DNA of 25,841 nt from Streptomyces albus subsp. albus (GTDB taxonomy: Bacteria > Actinomycetota > Actinomycetes > Streptomycetales > Streptomycetaceae). How positions within the stretch are numbered: position 1 is the stretch's first letter; the number at the start of each line of letters is the position of its first letter. The notes under the pieces are model-generated. The model ran no database searches, was not told where the DNA came from, and saw only the letters and a list, made by a program, of their open reading frames with translations. The stretch covers positions 1 to 25,841 of the forward strand of contig NZ_JOID01000046.1 of assembly GCF_000719865.1 (NCBI RefSeq). The letters run 5' to 3'. Position numbers and translations under genes: made by a program. Positions 1 through 8,423 of the stretch are shown one piece after another.

Positions 1-406
1 GGGTGCGGGGTGGCCCGGGGCGGTGGGGTGCGGGGGTGCGGGGGTGCGGGCGGGTGTCGCCCAGTGGGTTACCAGGGGTAAGTCACTGTGTTACGCGACG
101 GTAATGAACGCACCGCCGTACGGCAAGAGCCCTGCGGTGTTCCGGTCCGGCGCCTGGACCGGCCCGGCGCCCGGTCCGATCGGACGCCGCTGGTGGCGTC
201 GCTGTCACGTTCCCGGCCCGCATCCGCCCGGGCCTGGAGCTGCGGGAGGACGCGAGCGAACACAGCGCACAGCGCGGTGAGTAATTCCCGCTCCTGGTCG
301 GTGAGTTCATGTCGGTGCTCGACCCCCGTGATGCAATGGGGGCGACCCGGACGACCCGGGCAACTCGCGAACGCCAGGTCTGGGCGCGTGGAGGGGGGAG
401 ATCGCC
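1..406. other. Left-edge intergenic region
   Basis: No gene is supported in these 406 bases. The first 54 bases are a run of G-tracts (GGGG and GGGGG separated by 2-6 bases) that could form a G-quadruplex on the + strand. Two inverted repeats follow: TTACC-AGG-GGTAA at 69-81 and TTAC-GCGACG-GTAA at 91-104. They may be operators for a leftward gene outside the window. The minus strand between about 120 and 320 translates into a partly coding-like peptide but has no convincing start, so it is not called. Confidence 0.5.
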
Positions 407-1120
407 ATGGATGTTGTCGCGGGCGCTGTGGGCTCGCAGATTCTCAGTGCGGTGGTGGCCGCCGTGCTCACCGGGACCGGCACCCTCCTGCGCTGGTTCG
501 TGGCCAAGCGGCTGCCCGCACGCCGCACCTGGCGCTACCCGAACGCGAGCGACCTCTCCATCGTTCTCGACACCTCCTACGTCGACACCGGCCGCTACCA
601 GCGACCTGTAGCCGGTCTGGGACAGGTCCGGGCGCTGTCCGTACTCGTTCCCTCTCTCACCCATGCCTACCGGGACCTCGATCTGGAGAAGGTCCGCCTG
701 TCGGCACACGTGCCGGGCAGCGAGATGGAGAACGACCTGCTCGTCCTGGGCGGACCGAAGAACAACGAGGCAGCCCGCCGCATCCTGGAGGCCATGGCGG
801 AGGTGTTGCCGTTCCGGTGGGGCGGAGGAGCGATCACCTGGGAGGGGACGGCCTACACAGGAGATGCCGCGGACGGCGAGGTTGTGCGTGACTGCGGCTA
901 CATCGTCCGAGCCGCGAACCCCCTCAACCCGAAGAAGCGCGTCGTGCTGATCGGCGGCTGGTCAACCTATGGCACCGTGGCCGCGGCCCGCTGGTTGGCC
1001 GAGAACGGAGCCAGTCGCTCCCTGACCGCCGATGTCGCCGTGCTTGTGGAAGCCTCGGTTCTTCGAGATGGCCACGTGTCCACGCCTCGCGTCCTGCGCC
1101 AGGCAAGGCTCAGCGGGTGA
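407..1120 (+). CDS. Membrane-anchored protein of unknown function
   Basis: A 237-residue protein I do not recognise. The start is well supported: the G-rich Shine-Dalgarno stretch at 390-400 ends 6 bases before the ATG. Residues about 5-30 form one hydrophobic segment followed by a basic stretch (KRLPARR), so the N-terminus is probably a membrane anchor with the rest in the cytoplasm. The body has two alternating strand/helix patterns: LVLGGPKNN followed by a helix around residue 110, and NPLNPKKRVVLIGGW followed by STYGTVAAARWL around residues 172-200. The GGP-x-N and NPxNP-V-hydrophobic-GG-x-GT pattern suggests a Rossmann-like ligand-binding fold. That reading is inference from the pattern only. 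The next gene starts 69 bases downstream with its own promoter-like -10 box, so they need not be cotranscribed. Confidence 0.75.
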   Translation: MDVVAGAVGSQILSAVVAAVLTGTGTLLRWFVAKRLPARRTWRYPNASDLSIVLDTSYVDTGRYQRPVAGLGQVRALSVLVPSLTHAYRDLDLEKVRLSAHVPGSEMENDLLVLGGPKNNEAARRILEAMAEVLPFRWGGGAITWEGTAYTGDAADGEVVRDCGYIVRAANPLNPKKRVVLIGGWSTYGTVAAARWLAENGASRSLTADVAVLVEASVLRDGHVSTPRVLRQARLSG

Positions 1121-1152
1121 ACCGCGCCACCGTTCGCGGACGGACCCTTGCC

Positions 1153-1158
1153 TAGTCT
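1153..1158 (+). promoter_or_regulatory. -10 box for the alpha/beta hydrolase gene
   Basis: TAGTCT matches the actinomycete HrdB-type -10. It lies downstream of the possible TTG start at 1148 and 31 bases before the GTG at 1190, which argues for the GTG start. No convincing -35 is visible. Confidence 0.4.
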
Positions 1159-1189
1159 CTTCAACAAACCGACCGCAAGGGAGCGAGCT

Positions 1190-1972
1190 GTGCGCCATGC
1201 CGCCGTGACGCCCGAAGGCGACCGCATCCGCTGGGTCGAGCTGCCGGGGCGGGAGCCGGCGCGTGTCTACGTGCACGGTCTGGGCGCCACGTCGCCCGCC
1301 TACTTCACGGAGGTCGCGGTCCATCCCCTCCTGGCCGGCCGCCGTTCACTGCTGATCGATCTGCTCGGTCACGGCATCAGCGACCGGCCGACGGGTTTCG
1401 ACTACACCCTGGAATCCCACGCGGACGCGCTCGCCGCCGCTCTCACCGCCGCGGGCGTCAGCGGCGCGGAGCTGATCGCGCACAGCATGGGAGGCTCGGT
1501 GGCCATCGTCCTGGCCGCCCGGCACCCGGTCCTGGTCTCCCGCCTGGTCCTGGTCGACGCCAACCTCGACCCGATCCCGCGCCGGTCCGGCGCACCGGGC
1601 AGCAGCGGCATCGCCGCGTACTCCGAGCGGGAGTTCCTGGCGGGCGGCTGGGAAGAGGTCCGCGACCTGGCAGGCCCCCACTGGTGGTCCACGATGCGCC
1701 TGGCGGGCCGTGAGGCCCTGCACCGCAGTGCGGTCCACCTGACGCGGGGCACCGTCCCCACCATGCGGGAGCTGCTGCTGAACCTGAAGATCCCCCGCGC
1801 CTACCTGCTGCCCGAGGACGACGGCCCGCTCCAGGGCGCCGACGCGCTCGCCGAGGCCGGGGTGTCCGTCGTCGCGATCCCGGACTGCGGGCACAACATC
1901 ATGCTGGACAACCCGGAAGCCTTCGCCCGCGCCGCCGCGGCGGCGCTCGCGGACCGCGACCGGGAGGGATAG
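1190..1972 (+). CDS. Alpha/beta hydrolase
   Basis: A 260-residue serine hydrolase of the alpha/beta-hydrolase fold, probably cytoplasmic. Visible landmarks are the oxyanion-side HGLGA motif, DLLGHGISDRP, the nucleophile elbow AHSMGGS (Ser of SMGG) and the C-terminal catalytic-His region DCGHNIMLDNPEAF. Length and motif order fit single-domain esterases and C-C hydrolases; the sequence does not identify a substrate. GTG at 1190 is preferred because AAGGGAG at 1177-1183 lies 6 bases upstream. The longer TTG start at 1148 has no ribosome binding site and would precede a likely -10 box. There is no signal peptide. The gene converges with the leftward UPF0303-like gene ending at 2164. Confidence 0.9.
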   Translation: MRHAAVTPEGDRIRWVELPGREPARVYVHGLGATSPAYFTEVAVHPLLAGRRSLLIDLLGHGISDRPTGFDYTLESHADALAAALTAAGVSGAELIAHSMGGSVAIVLAARHPVLVSRLVLVDANLDPIPRRSGAPGSSGIAAYSEREFLAGGWEEVRDLAGPHWWSTMRLAGREALHRSAVHLTRGTVPTMRELLLNLKIPRAYLLPEDDGPLQGADALAEAGVSVVAIPDCGHNIMLDNPEAFARAAAAALADRDREG

Positions 1973-2163
1973 CCGGGACGCGCGCTCCCGCCGGAGCTCA
2001 CCGGGGTCCGCGTTCCCGTCCGGCCTCCGGGAGAGGAGGAAGCGCGCGCCGCGCCGTACCGGAGCCCCTGGCCGTGCAGGGCTCCGGCCGTTACGAGCAC
2101 CGGCCGTTACGGGGCCGGGGACGGCAGCCGGCCGGTCGGCGGGGCGGCGGCAGAGGCGGGGGG

Positions 2164-2751
2164 TTACGGAGCCGGGGCGGGCGGCGGCACCGTCGGCGGG
2201 CCGGGCACCGGGCGGGCCGGGTCCGGGTCCGGTTCCGGGGCCGTTGTCGGCGTCGGCGTCGCCGGGACGTCCGGGGCGAGGAAGGTCTCCAGGGCCTCGA
2301 CCACCATCGCGTGGTCCTCCGCCTGCGCCAGCCCCGAGACGGTCACCGCGCCGATGACCCCCGCGCCCTCCACCCGGATCGGGAACGAGCCGCCGTGTGC
2401 CGCGTACAGGCACGGGTCGAGCGGGGACGAGGCCTCGAACGTCGTCCCCTTCGCGCGGAAACGCGTGCCCACCAGGTACGAGCTCTCCGAGAAGCGCTCG
2501 ACCACCCGCCGCTTGCGGTCGATCCAGTCGTCGTTGTCCGGTGACGTGCCGGGCAGCGCGCAGTGGAACACCTGCTGGTGACCGCGGCGTATGTCGATGG
2601 TCACCGGCGCCGACCGCTGCCGGGCCGTGTCGGCCAGCAGGCAGCCCAGGCGCCAGGCGTCCTCGTGCGTGAACCGGCGCAGCACCAGGCGGTCCTCCTG
2701 GGCACGCAGTACGGCGACGAGGGCGGCGGGATCGAAGGCGGGGTCCGTCAT
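2164..2751 (-). CDS. UPF0303 / HbpS-like (heme-degrading domain) protein
   Basis: A 195-residue protein. Residues 1 to about 165 match the UPF0303/GlcG-HbpS-like family: an N-terminal helical part, RFTHEDAWRLG, the conserved YLVGTRF region, and a glycine-rich segment (AAHGGSFPIRVEGAGVIGAVTVSGL) typical of this fold. Members are often annotated as heme-degrading domain proteins, but heme activity is not established for most. The last 35 residues are a Pro/Thr/Ala-rich tail unusual for the family and probably disordered. The ATG at 2751 is chosen because GGGAG lies 8 bases upstream; a GTG at 2772 is the alternative. It starts 25 bases after the stop of the oxidoreductase gene, so the two are probably one operon. 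Confidence 0.82.
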   Translation of the reverse strand: MTDPAFDPAALVAVLRAQEDRLVLRRFTHEDAWRLGCLLADTARQRSAPVTIDIRRGHQQVFHCALPGTSPDNDDWIDRKRRVVERFSESSYLVGTRFRAKGTTFEASSPLDPCLYAAHGGSFPIRVEGAGVIGAVTVSGLAQAEDHAMVVEALETFLAPDVPATPTPTTAPEPDPDPARPVPGPPTVPPPAPAP

Positions 2752-2776
2752 CAGCTCTGCTCCCGGGGTCACGGGG

Positions 2777-3943
2777 TTACGGGGCGATCGCCCGGCCCTC
2801 CTGGGCCGAACGGCGTGCGGCTTCCAGGACGTCGAGCGCCGCGGCGGCCTCCGGGGCCGTCACGGGCGGCGGGGTGCCGTCGCGCAGGGCCGCCGCCACG
2901 GCCGCGTAGTATGCCGGGTAGTCACCGGGCAGGGTCGGGACGGCCCGGCCGCCGCCGCTCACCGGCGACTCACCGGCACCGAGCCGGCCCCACAGGGACT
3001 CCGGTTCCACACCCCAGGCGCCGGCGCCGGTGTCCGTGCCGGCTGCGCCGGGTCCGCCGGGTGCGCCGGGCGTTCCGGCGGTTCCGGACGGCCGCAGCCC
3101 GTCGCGCAGGGCCTGCTCCTGCGGGTCGAGTCCGTACTTCACATACCCGGCCGTGCTGCCCAGGACACGGAAGCGCGGCCCGAGTTGGGCGGTCGTGGCG
3201 CTCATCCACAGATGGGAGTTGACACCGCTCGCGTGCGTGAGCGCGATGAAGGTGTCGTCGTCCGCTTCGGCGCCCGGGCGGCGGACCGCGGACTCGGCGT
3301 AGACGCGGACGGCCGGGCCGAAGAGCACGAGCGCCTGGTCGACGAGGTGACTTCCCAGGTCGTAGAGGAGACCGCCGATCTCCTCCGGGTCGCCCGACTC
3401 GCGCCAGCCGCCCTTGGGCTTGGGCCGCCAGCGCTCGAAGCGGGACTCGAACCGCTGGACGTCTCCCAACTCGCCTGCGGCGACGAGCTGTTGAACCGTA
3501 CGGAAGTCGTTGTCCCAGCGGCGGTTCTGGAAGACGGAGAGCAACAGGCCGCGCTCCTCGGCGAGGGCGGCCAGGGCGCGGGCCTCGGCGGCGGTCGCGG
3601 AGAGCGGCTTGTCGACGACGACCGGCAGACCGGCGCGCAGCGCGTCGGTGGCGATGGGCACATGCGTCCGGTTGGGGGAGGCGACGACCAGCAGGTCGAG
3701 CGCGTCCCCGCCCTCCGTACGGGACAGCAGCTCGCGGTGGCTGTCCGCGAACCGCACCCCCGGGTACTCGGCGCGGGCCTGCTCGCGGCGCTCGGGGCTC
3801 GTCGTGACGACCGTGTCGAGGACGAGGCCGGGGGTGGCGGCGATCAGCGGGGCGTGGAAGACGGACCCCGCCAGACCGTAGCCGACGAGGCCGACACGGA
3901 GCGGGGAACGGGAGCCGGTACCGGCGGACGTGCGCGTGGACAT
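2777..3943 (-). CDS. Gfo/Idh/MocA family oxidoreductase
   Basis: A 388-residue NAD(P)-dependent sugar or polyol dehydrogenase-like protein. The N-terminal Rossmann domain shows [11 protein letters not shown] (glycine loop at residues 21-26), then [11 protein letters not shown] and VVVDKP (residues 108-113, with Asp-Lys-Pro in place of the usual Glu-Lys-Pro). The C-terminal domain has the conserved GSHLVDQ around residues 196-202, whose His is the usual active-site residue. A low-complexity Gly/Pro/Ala/Thr stretch at about residues 283-308 is inserted in the C-terminal sheet domain, making it longer than the typical 340-360 residues. The substrate is unknown. The ATG at 3943 is used; a GTG three codons upstream (3952) is possible. 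It is the first gene of a leftward pair with the UPF0303-like gene. Confidence 0.9.
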   Translation of the reverse strand: MSTRTSAGTGSRSPLRVGLVGYGLAGSVFHAPLIAATPGLVLDTVVTTSPERREQARAEYPGVRFADSHRELLSRTEGGDALDLLVVASPNRTHVPIATDALRAGLPVVVDKPLSATAAEARALAALAEERGLLLSVFQNRRWDNDFRTVQQLVAAGELGDVQRFESRFERWRPKPKGGWRESGDPEEIGGLLYDLGSHLVDQALVLFGPAVRVYAESAVRRPGAEADDDTFIALTHASGVNSHLWMSATTAQLGPRFRVLGSTAGYVKYGLDPQEQALRDGLRPSGTAGTPGAPGGPGAAGTDTGAGAWGVEPESLWGRLGAGESPVSGGGRAVPTLPGDYPAYYAAVAAALRDGTPPPVTAPEAAAALDVLEAARRSAQEGRAIAP

Positions 3944-4254
3944 GCCCCTCACTCAACCACGCGCCTCCGCCGGGACCCCGAGGGGCCCTGTCCGGCCGGC
4001 CCGCGGCGGGGCCCGGGGGCGGCGTCCGTGGGACGTCCGGCGGACGGGTGCGGCCCTCGCCCGCTCGGCTTGTCGTACCCGCGCCCGGCTTGTCCGCCCC
4101 GCTCGTCCGCTCTCTCGCCCGGTGGCCCCGGCCTTCCGGCTGCCGGACCGGCCGGAGCCCCCCTGCGGTGAGACGGACGCTTCGGACAGCGGGGGAGGAG
4201 GCCGCCGGCGGCCCGTACGGCCGGCAGGGCCCGCCCCGGAACCGCGACCGCCGC
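3944..4254. other. Intergenic region with a 9-base direct repeat
   Basis: No coding sequence is seen between the oxidoreductase start and the YCII gene stop. CGGCTTGTC occurs at 4066-4074 and again at 4086-4094, exactly 20 bases apart, in the region where the oxidoreductase promoter would lie. No clear -10/-35 pair was found. Confidence 0.35.
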
Positions 4255-4653
4255 CTACTCCGGAGGGCCCTCCATGACCGGGTGGAGTTCGACCGGGTCG
4301 TCGCCGGGGGTGCCGTCCGGCCTCGGCGCCGTGGAGATGCGCGTGGCGATCTCGACCGCGCGTTCGGGGGTCGCCACATCGATGATCCAGTAGCCCGCCA
4401 GGATCTTCTCGGCCCGGAAGTGCGGGCCGTCCGTCACCTCGGGTGTGCCGTCCGGCCGGGCCCGCACCGTCGTGACCGGCCCCGGGCCGCCCAGGCCCTG
4501 GGCTTCGACCATCTCGCCCCGCTCGGCCAGCTCCTTGTTGACCTCCTCCATGAAGGAGACCAGGGGGCCCCAGCCGGCCTTCGCCTTCGCGTAGGCGGCC
4601 ATTTCCTCGTCCCAGGTGTCGCGTCCGCCGAAGATCTGCACCATGTACTTCAC
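4255..4653 (-). CDS. YCII-related (DGPF) domain protein
   Basis: A 132-residue single-domain protein beginning [10 protein letters not shown]. The middle carries [30 protein letters not shown], the hallmark of the DGPF/YCII family (here DGPH instead of DGPF), followed by VELHPVM at the C-terminus. The family has a dimeric ferredoxin-like fold. Many actinobacterial members sit beside ECF sigma factors, but none is visible here and the biochemical role is unknown. The GTG at 4653 is chosen because AAGGAG lies 7 bases upstream. A much longer open frame runs upstream only because stop codons are rare in this GC-rich DNA. The upstream neighbour is divergent. Confidence 0.85.
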   Translation of the reverse strand: MKYMVQIFGGRDTWDEEMAAYAKAKAGWGPLVSFMEEVNKELAERGEMVEAQGLGGPGPVTTVRARPDGTPEVTDGPHFRAEKILAGYWIIDVATPERAVEIATRISTAPRPDGTPGDDPVELHPVMEGPPE

Positions 4654-5104
4654 GTTCTCGCTCCTTGCCGCGGTCCCGGGCCGGTGCCGCCGGGCGAGGC
4701 GGGCACCGGGCGAACGGATCGCACCGTCCGCCCCGGCAGCCCTTCCCGGCCGGCACGGCCGGACGAACGGCCCGCCCGGCTGAATCGCCTCCTGCGCACC
4801 GAACGGCCCGGCTTCCTCCCAGGCTCTACGGCCCGGACGGCACCCGGAGCATGGACGCCGGTCCCCGCGTCGGCAACCGCTCCGGGCCGTTCGGACGCGA
4901 ACCCCGGCCGCTTCGGGCGAACCGGCCGTGCCGCGGGCCGCGTCGGACCCCGGGACGGGGAAGGCACCAGATGTACGGGCGGGCCCGGACGGCACCCACC
5001 GCGCGGACGGCGAGCCCGGCGCGCACAGCGAGCCCGGCGCCGGACCCGGGCCCGCGGGCGGGACCGGATCCGGGCCCGCGGGCGGACTCCACCGAAGGTG
5101 TGCC
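4654..5104. other. Divergent intergenic region
   Basis: No gene is supported. It separates the leftward YCII gene from the rightward sortase-substrate gene. The last 70 bases hold an imperfect GC-rich tandem repeat (described separately). The upstream in-frame extension of the surface-protein ORF through this stretch has no ribosome binding site and would bury the signal peptide. Confidence 0.4.
5040..5086. repeat. Imperfect 23/24-bp tandem repeat
   Basis: Two adjacent copies, 5040-5063 and 5064-5086, share CCGGGCCCGCGGGCGG and differ by a C/T change and one extra G. Each copy contains a GC-rich self-complementary core. It lies just before the ribosome binding site of the surface-protein gene. 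Confidence 0.5.
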
Positions 5105-6175
5105 ATGGGCCAGCGCAGATACCTCACCGCCGGGGCCGCGGCCGGAGCGGCCGCGCTGGTGGCGGTGGCCGCCCCCGTCCTGGCGTTCCTGCCGAACGAC
5201 AGGGCCCAGGCCCTGGCGGGTGCCCAGGCCCAGATCCGGGCCCGGACCCTGTCGGCCCCGGCGGCGGTGGTGGCGCCGGGCGCGGTGCCCCGTCCGCTGC
5301 CCCGGGCCGTGCAGCCGTACTGCGGCGACCGCGACAGCCCGGACTTCCCGCTGCGGGCCCGCATCCGCGGCGGCCCCCGGGAGTACACGGCCGGGGACGG
5401 CTGGCGGCGCTGGTCCATCGGCCTGCGCAATACGACGGACCGGGCCTGCCGGGGCGTGCACCCCGTGGCCGTGCTCGTCGACAGCACCCGCGAGCTGGCC
5501 GCCGAACGGATCTTCCTGCAGTTCTACGACGCGTACAGCCGCTCCTGGCGCCCGGTCACGCTGGAGACCACCGACCGGCACGAGCACATCGCCGTCTTCG
5601 ACGGCTTCCCGGGCTTCGCCGTCCCGGCGGGCGGGACCGTCACCGTCGGCGTACGGATGCGCTTCGCCGAGGGCACGGCCGGCAACGCGGTGCGGCTCAC
5701 CGTGGCGGCCGTGCAGCGGCGCGACGACGACGGCGACTGGATCGGCTCCTCCAACGACTACGACTTCGCGATCCGGGGCGACGGCAGCGCGGCGGACGCC
5801 GGTACGGCGGAGAACACCCGGCCCCGGGCGGAACGGGAACGGACGGAGAAGCGGGAACGGAAGCGGGAACAGGCGGAGAAGCGGGAACGGGGCCGCCCCG
5901 GAGAGGGAGAGGCGGAGACCCCCGGCGGGGCGCGGGAGCGCGGTGGCCCGGGGGAACGCGGGGAGCCGGGGGAACGCGGCGGTTACGGCCGGCCCGGCCG
6001 CCCGGGGGGCTCCGGCGAGCCGGGAGGTTCCGGCCCGTCCGGCGAACTGGCCCGCACCGGCCGCGGCACCGGAGCCGCGGACCGCGACGTCATGGCCCGG
6101 CTCGGTGCGGCCGCCGGGGCGGCCGTCGCGCTCGGCGCGGTCCTGATCGCCGCGTCCCGCCGTGTACGCCGCTGA
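5105..6175 (+). CDS. Sortase-anchored surface protein (LAxTG type)
   Basis: A 356-residue secreted protein. A basic N-terminus (MGQRRY) and a long Ala-rich hydrophobic segment form a signal peptide over residues 1 to about 30. A compact domain of unknown type follows (about 75-235), with two Cys (YCGDRD and RACRG) that could form a disulfide. Next is a charged Arg/Glu/Lys-rich linker, then a Gly/Pro/Glu-rich linker. The C-terminus is a complete sorting signal: LARTG at 315-319, a hydrophobic Ala/Gly/Leu segment and a basic end (RRVRR). LAxTG is the motif used by Streptomyces class E sortases, so covalent attachment to peptidoglycan is expected. The ATG at 5105 follows GAAGGTG. No sortase gene is in the window. 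The function of the exposed domain is unknown. Confidence 0.85.
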   Translation: MGQRRYLTAGAAAGAAALVAVAAPVLAFLPNDRAQALAGAQAQIRARTLSAPAAVVAPGAVPRPLPRAVQPYCGDRDSPDFPLRARIRGGPREYTAGDGWRRWSIGLRNTTDRACRGVHPVAVLVDSTRELAAERIFLQFYDAYSRSWRPVTLETTDRHEHIAVFDGFPGFAVPAGGTVTVGVRMRFAEGTAGNAVRLTVAAVQRRDDDGDWIGSSNDYDFAIRGDGSAADAGTAENTRPRAERERTEKRERKREQAEKRERGRPGEGEAETPGGARERGGPGERGEPGERGGYGRPGRPGGSGEPGGSGPSGELARTGRGTGAADRDVMARLGAAAGAAVALGAVLIAASRRVRR

Positions 6176-6684
6176 ACTGCCGCCTGCACCGGCCTCCGCG
6201 TCCCGGCCCCGGCGCGTCCACGCCCAGGCGTCCCGGCCCCTGCCCCCGTCCGCCCCGTACCGCGGTTCCTTGCCGGCGCCGGCCCTCGGACGTCCGGTCT
6301 TCGTTCCCGGCTCCTGTACGCGCGTGCCGCTGCCGCTCGCCGCCCGCGTTCGCCGTCGCCACGTCGCCACGCCCACCCGGGAGCGCGGCCCGTGCGCGGT
6401 GCGGGGCGGACCGGCGGAGGCATGGAACCGACGGCGGCGGAGAGACGGAACGCGTTCCTTCCGGGAGCGCGGAACCGTACCCGGCGGCACCGGCACCGCC
6501 CACACCGGGCTCAACGCCCGCCGGCCACCGGAACGACCGGAAGCGCTCATCGAAGGGACGGAAACCGGTCACCAACGGGCAGGAGCTGCCAGGTCCCGCG
6601 CCGTTAGGCTGGACCGAGTGGCGGGCCGGAGCACCGGTCCGGCCGGCCGCACCGCCCATCCGCACCGAGGACAGGAGCCGTTCC
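6176..6684. other. Intergenic region before the HAD gene
   Basis: No gene is supported in these 509 bases despite several open frames. Two details stand out: a perfect 12-bp palindrome GGAACGCGTTCC at 6447-6458, and TAGGCT at 6605-6610, a -10-like box about 75 bases before the HAD start. No terminator hairpin for the surface-protein gene was recognised. Confidence 0.4.
6447..6458. promoter_or_regulatory. 12-bp perfect palindrome, possible operator
   Basis: GGAACGCGTTCC is perfectly self-complementary with no spacer. It lies 227 bases before the HAD gene in non-coding DNA. Its binding protein is unknown. Confidence 0.25.
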
Positions 6685-7464
6685 GTGGCAGAGCGCAAGC
6701 CGATCGAGTCGTGGCTCACCGACATGGACGGTGTGCTGATCCACGAGGGCACCCCCATCCCCGGCGCGGACTCCTTCATCAGGCGGCTGCGCGAGTTGGA
6801 GCGGCCGTTCCTGGTGCTCACCAACAACTCCATGTTCACGCCGCGCGACCTGCACGCCCGGCTGAACCGGATGGGCCTGGACGTCCCCGTCGAGAACATC
6901 TGGACGTCCGCGCTCGCCACCGCCCAGTTCCTGGAGGACCAGCGCCCCGGCGGCACGGCCTACGTCATCGGCGAGGCCGGTCTGACCACCGCCCTGCACG
7001 ACGTCGGCTACATCCTCACCGACGCCGAGCCGGACTACGTCGTGCTCGGCGAGACCCGGACGTACAGCTTCGAGTCCCTCACCAAGGCCATCCGCCTGAT
7101 CAACGACGGGGCCCGCTTCATCGCCACCAACCCCGACGCCACCGGCCCCTCCACGGAGGGCGCCCTGCCCGCCACGGGTGCCGTCTCCGCGCTGATCACC
7201 AAGGCCACCGGCCGGGAGCCGTACTTCGTCGGCAAGCCCAACCCGCTCATGATGCGCGCCGGGCTCAACGCCATCGGGGCGCACTCCGAGAGCAGCGCCA
7301 TGATCGGCGACCGGATGGACACCGACGTCCTGGCCGGACTGGAGGCCGGGATGGAGACGTTCCTCGTGCTGTCCGGGGTGACGCGGCCGGACGAGATCGG
7401 GCGCTTCCCGTACGGGCCGTCGCGGGTCGCCGAGTCGATCGCCGACCTCGTCGACCTGGTCTGA
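6685..7464 (+). CDS. NagD-like HAD-IIA phosphatase
   Basis: A 259-residue haloacid-dehalogenase superfamily phosphatase of subclass IIA (NagD/AraL/p-nitrophenylphosphatase type), cytoplasmic. All four motifs are visible: motif I DMDGVL with nucleophile Asp13 and acid/base Asp15, motif II TNNS at 46-49, the motif III lysine Lys184 in VGKPNP, and motif IV GDRMDTD at 208-214, which binds magnesium. The large cap between motifs II and III (about residues 70-180) defines class IIA. Likely substrates are nucleoside monophosphates or sugar phosphates. GTG at 6685 has AGGAG 7 bases upstream. The open frame continues far upstream without stops but is not coding there. Confidence 0.93.
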   Translation: MAERKPIESWLTDMDGVLIHEGTPIPGADSFIRRLRELERPFLVLTNNSMFTPRDLHARLNRMGLDVPVENIWTSALATAQFLEDQRPGGTAYVIGEAGLTTALHDVGYILTDAEPDYVVLGETRTYSFESLTKAIRLINDGARFIATNPDATGPSTEGALPATGAVSALITKATGREPYFVGKPNPLMMRAGLNAIGAHSESSAMIGDRMDTDVLAGLEAGMETFLVLSGVTRPDEIGRFPYGPSRVAESIADLVDLV

Positions 7465-7570
7465 GCCGGCCGGCCGGGCCTCCCCCGGCCGAACGGAGCA
7501 GCGTCCGGCCCGCCGGGCATGCGGGGCGCGGCAGGGCGCGCGAACCTTTCCGGGCGAGAGGAGGTGCGTG

Positions 7571-7981
7571 ATGGACTCCGTCCGACTGGCCGGCGCGCTC
7601 GCGGCGTCCGGTCTGCTCTGCGCCCCCGTGGGGGCCTCCGTCCCGGCGGCTTCGGCCGCCCCCGCGCCGGCCGCTTCCGCGCTCCCCGACTCCGCGCCGG
7701 CCGCCCGGGCCGCTCCCGGTCCGGGGGCCGTCCCCGTGGCGGCGGTCGGCCGTCCGGGCGCCGTCGAATCCGAGGGCAGCCCCAACACGCGCCAGATCGT
7801 CGTCGGCGTATGCCTCGCGGGCGGTGCCCTCCTGGGCATGGCGGGCCTCGCCCTGCACCGCCGCCGCACCACGAGACCGCCCGCGCCGCGGGAGCGGGAG
7901 GACGCGCTCCGGCCCCGCGAACCCTCCCGCAGCCGGGCCGGTCCGCCCGGCGCGGACAGGACGGACGGGGCGGACGGCTGA
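7571..7981 (+). CDS. Small single-pass membrane protein, function unknown
   Basis: A 136-residue protein I do not recognise. Residues 1 to about 30 look like a cleavable signal peptide ending in an Ala-rich region (SAAPAPAAS). An Ala/Pro/Ser-rich extracellular spacer follows, then a transmembrane helix around residues 77-96 (IVVGVCLAGGALLGMAGLAL), a basic stop-transfer sequence HRRR, and a short charged, Pro-rich cytoplasmic tail. It lacks an LPxTG/LAxTG motif, so it should stay membrane-embedded. GAGGAGG at 7558-7564 is 6 bases before the ATG at 7571, which is better than the GTG at 7568. It starts 106 bases after the HAD gene and could be cotranscribed with it. Confidence 0.7.
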   Translation: MDSVRLAGALAASGLLCAPVGASVPAASAAPAPAASALPDSAPAARAAPGPGAVPVAAVGRPGAVESEGSPNTRQIVVGVCLAGGALLGMAGLALHRRRTTRPPAPREREDALRPREPSRSRAGPPGADRTDGADG

Positions 7982-8423
7982 CGACGGCGACCGCCGAACG
8001 GTGCTCCGCCCGGACGCCTGCGGCCGCCCCCGACCGCCGTCCGCTGCCGTCCGGTGCCGTCCGGCGCCGCCCGACCTCCGCCGGCCCTGCGCGGTCCACC
8101 GCTTGCCCGGCGTCGGCTGCCCGGTCTGCCGTCCGGCTGTCGCCGGTTGCCGAACTGCCGTCCGGCACCCCGGCCGCGTCCGGCGTCCGGGCCGCGCCGC
8201 CCCGGCGCCGTCCACCGCCCCGTCCGCCGCCGTCCACCGCCCCGGTCGTGCCCGCTGCTCCCGCCGGGCGCCCCGCGCCCCCGCTACGGCAAACGCCGTA
8301 ACGGGGCTTCCCCGGCCACGGTCGCTGCCGGGCCCCGCGCGGGCCGCGTGCCAGGATGCGTCCGACCCGATGTCCCGGACGCGGTCCCGGGGCACACCGC
8401 GGACCGAGGCCCAGGGGGAGCGG
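7982..8423. other. Intergenic region before the GH6 gene
   Basis: No gene is supported. The region contains reiterated TGCCGTCCG-type short repeats near 8035-8068. About 125 bases before the GH6 start are two neighbouring inverted repeats: TACGGC-AAAC-GCCGTA at 8285-8300 and CGGGG-CTT-CCCCG at 8302-8314. The CebR box TGGGAGCGCTCCCA was looked for and not seen. Confidence 0.4.
8285..8314. promoter_or_regulatory. Twin inverted repeats upstream of GH6
   Basis: Two perfect inverted repeats lie back to back: 6-bp arms with a 4-base spacer (8285-8300) and 5-bp arms with a 3-base spacer (8302-8314). They could be an operator plus hairpin, or a late terminator for the small membrane-protein gene; the sequence does not decide. 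Confidence 0.3.

Noticed and set aside
83..709. 208-codon minus-strand ORF overlapping the first gene
   Set aside because: It overlaps a gene with a strong ribosome binding site, has no recognisable domain, and codon composition fits antisense shadowing in GC-rich DNA.
4928..5104. N-terminal extension of the sortase substrate from an upstream GTG
   Set aside because: No ribosome binding site, low-complexity sequence, and it would place the signal peptide internally.
4048..6684. Very long in-frame upstream extension of the HAD phosphatase
   Set aside because: Stops are rare in this composition. The extension is Arg/Pro/Gly-rich noise overlapping the surface-protein gene, and the HAD start has its own ribosome binding site at 6673-6677.
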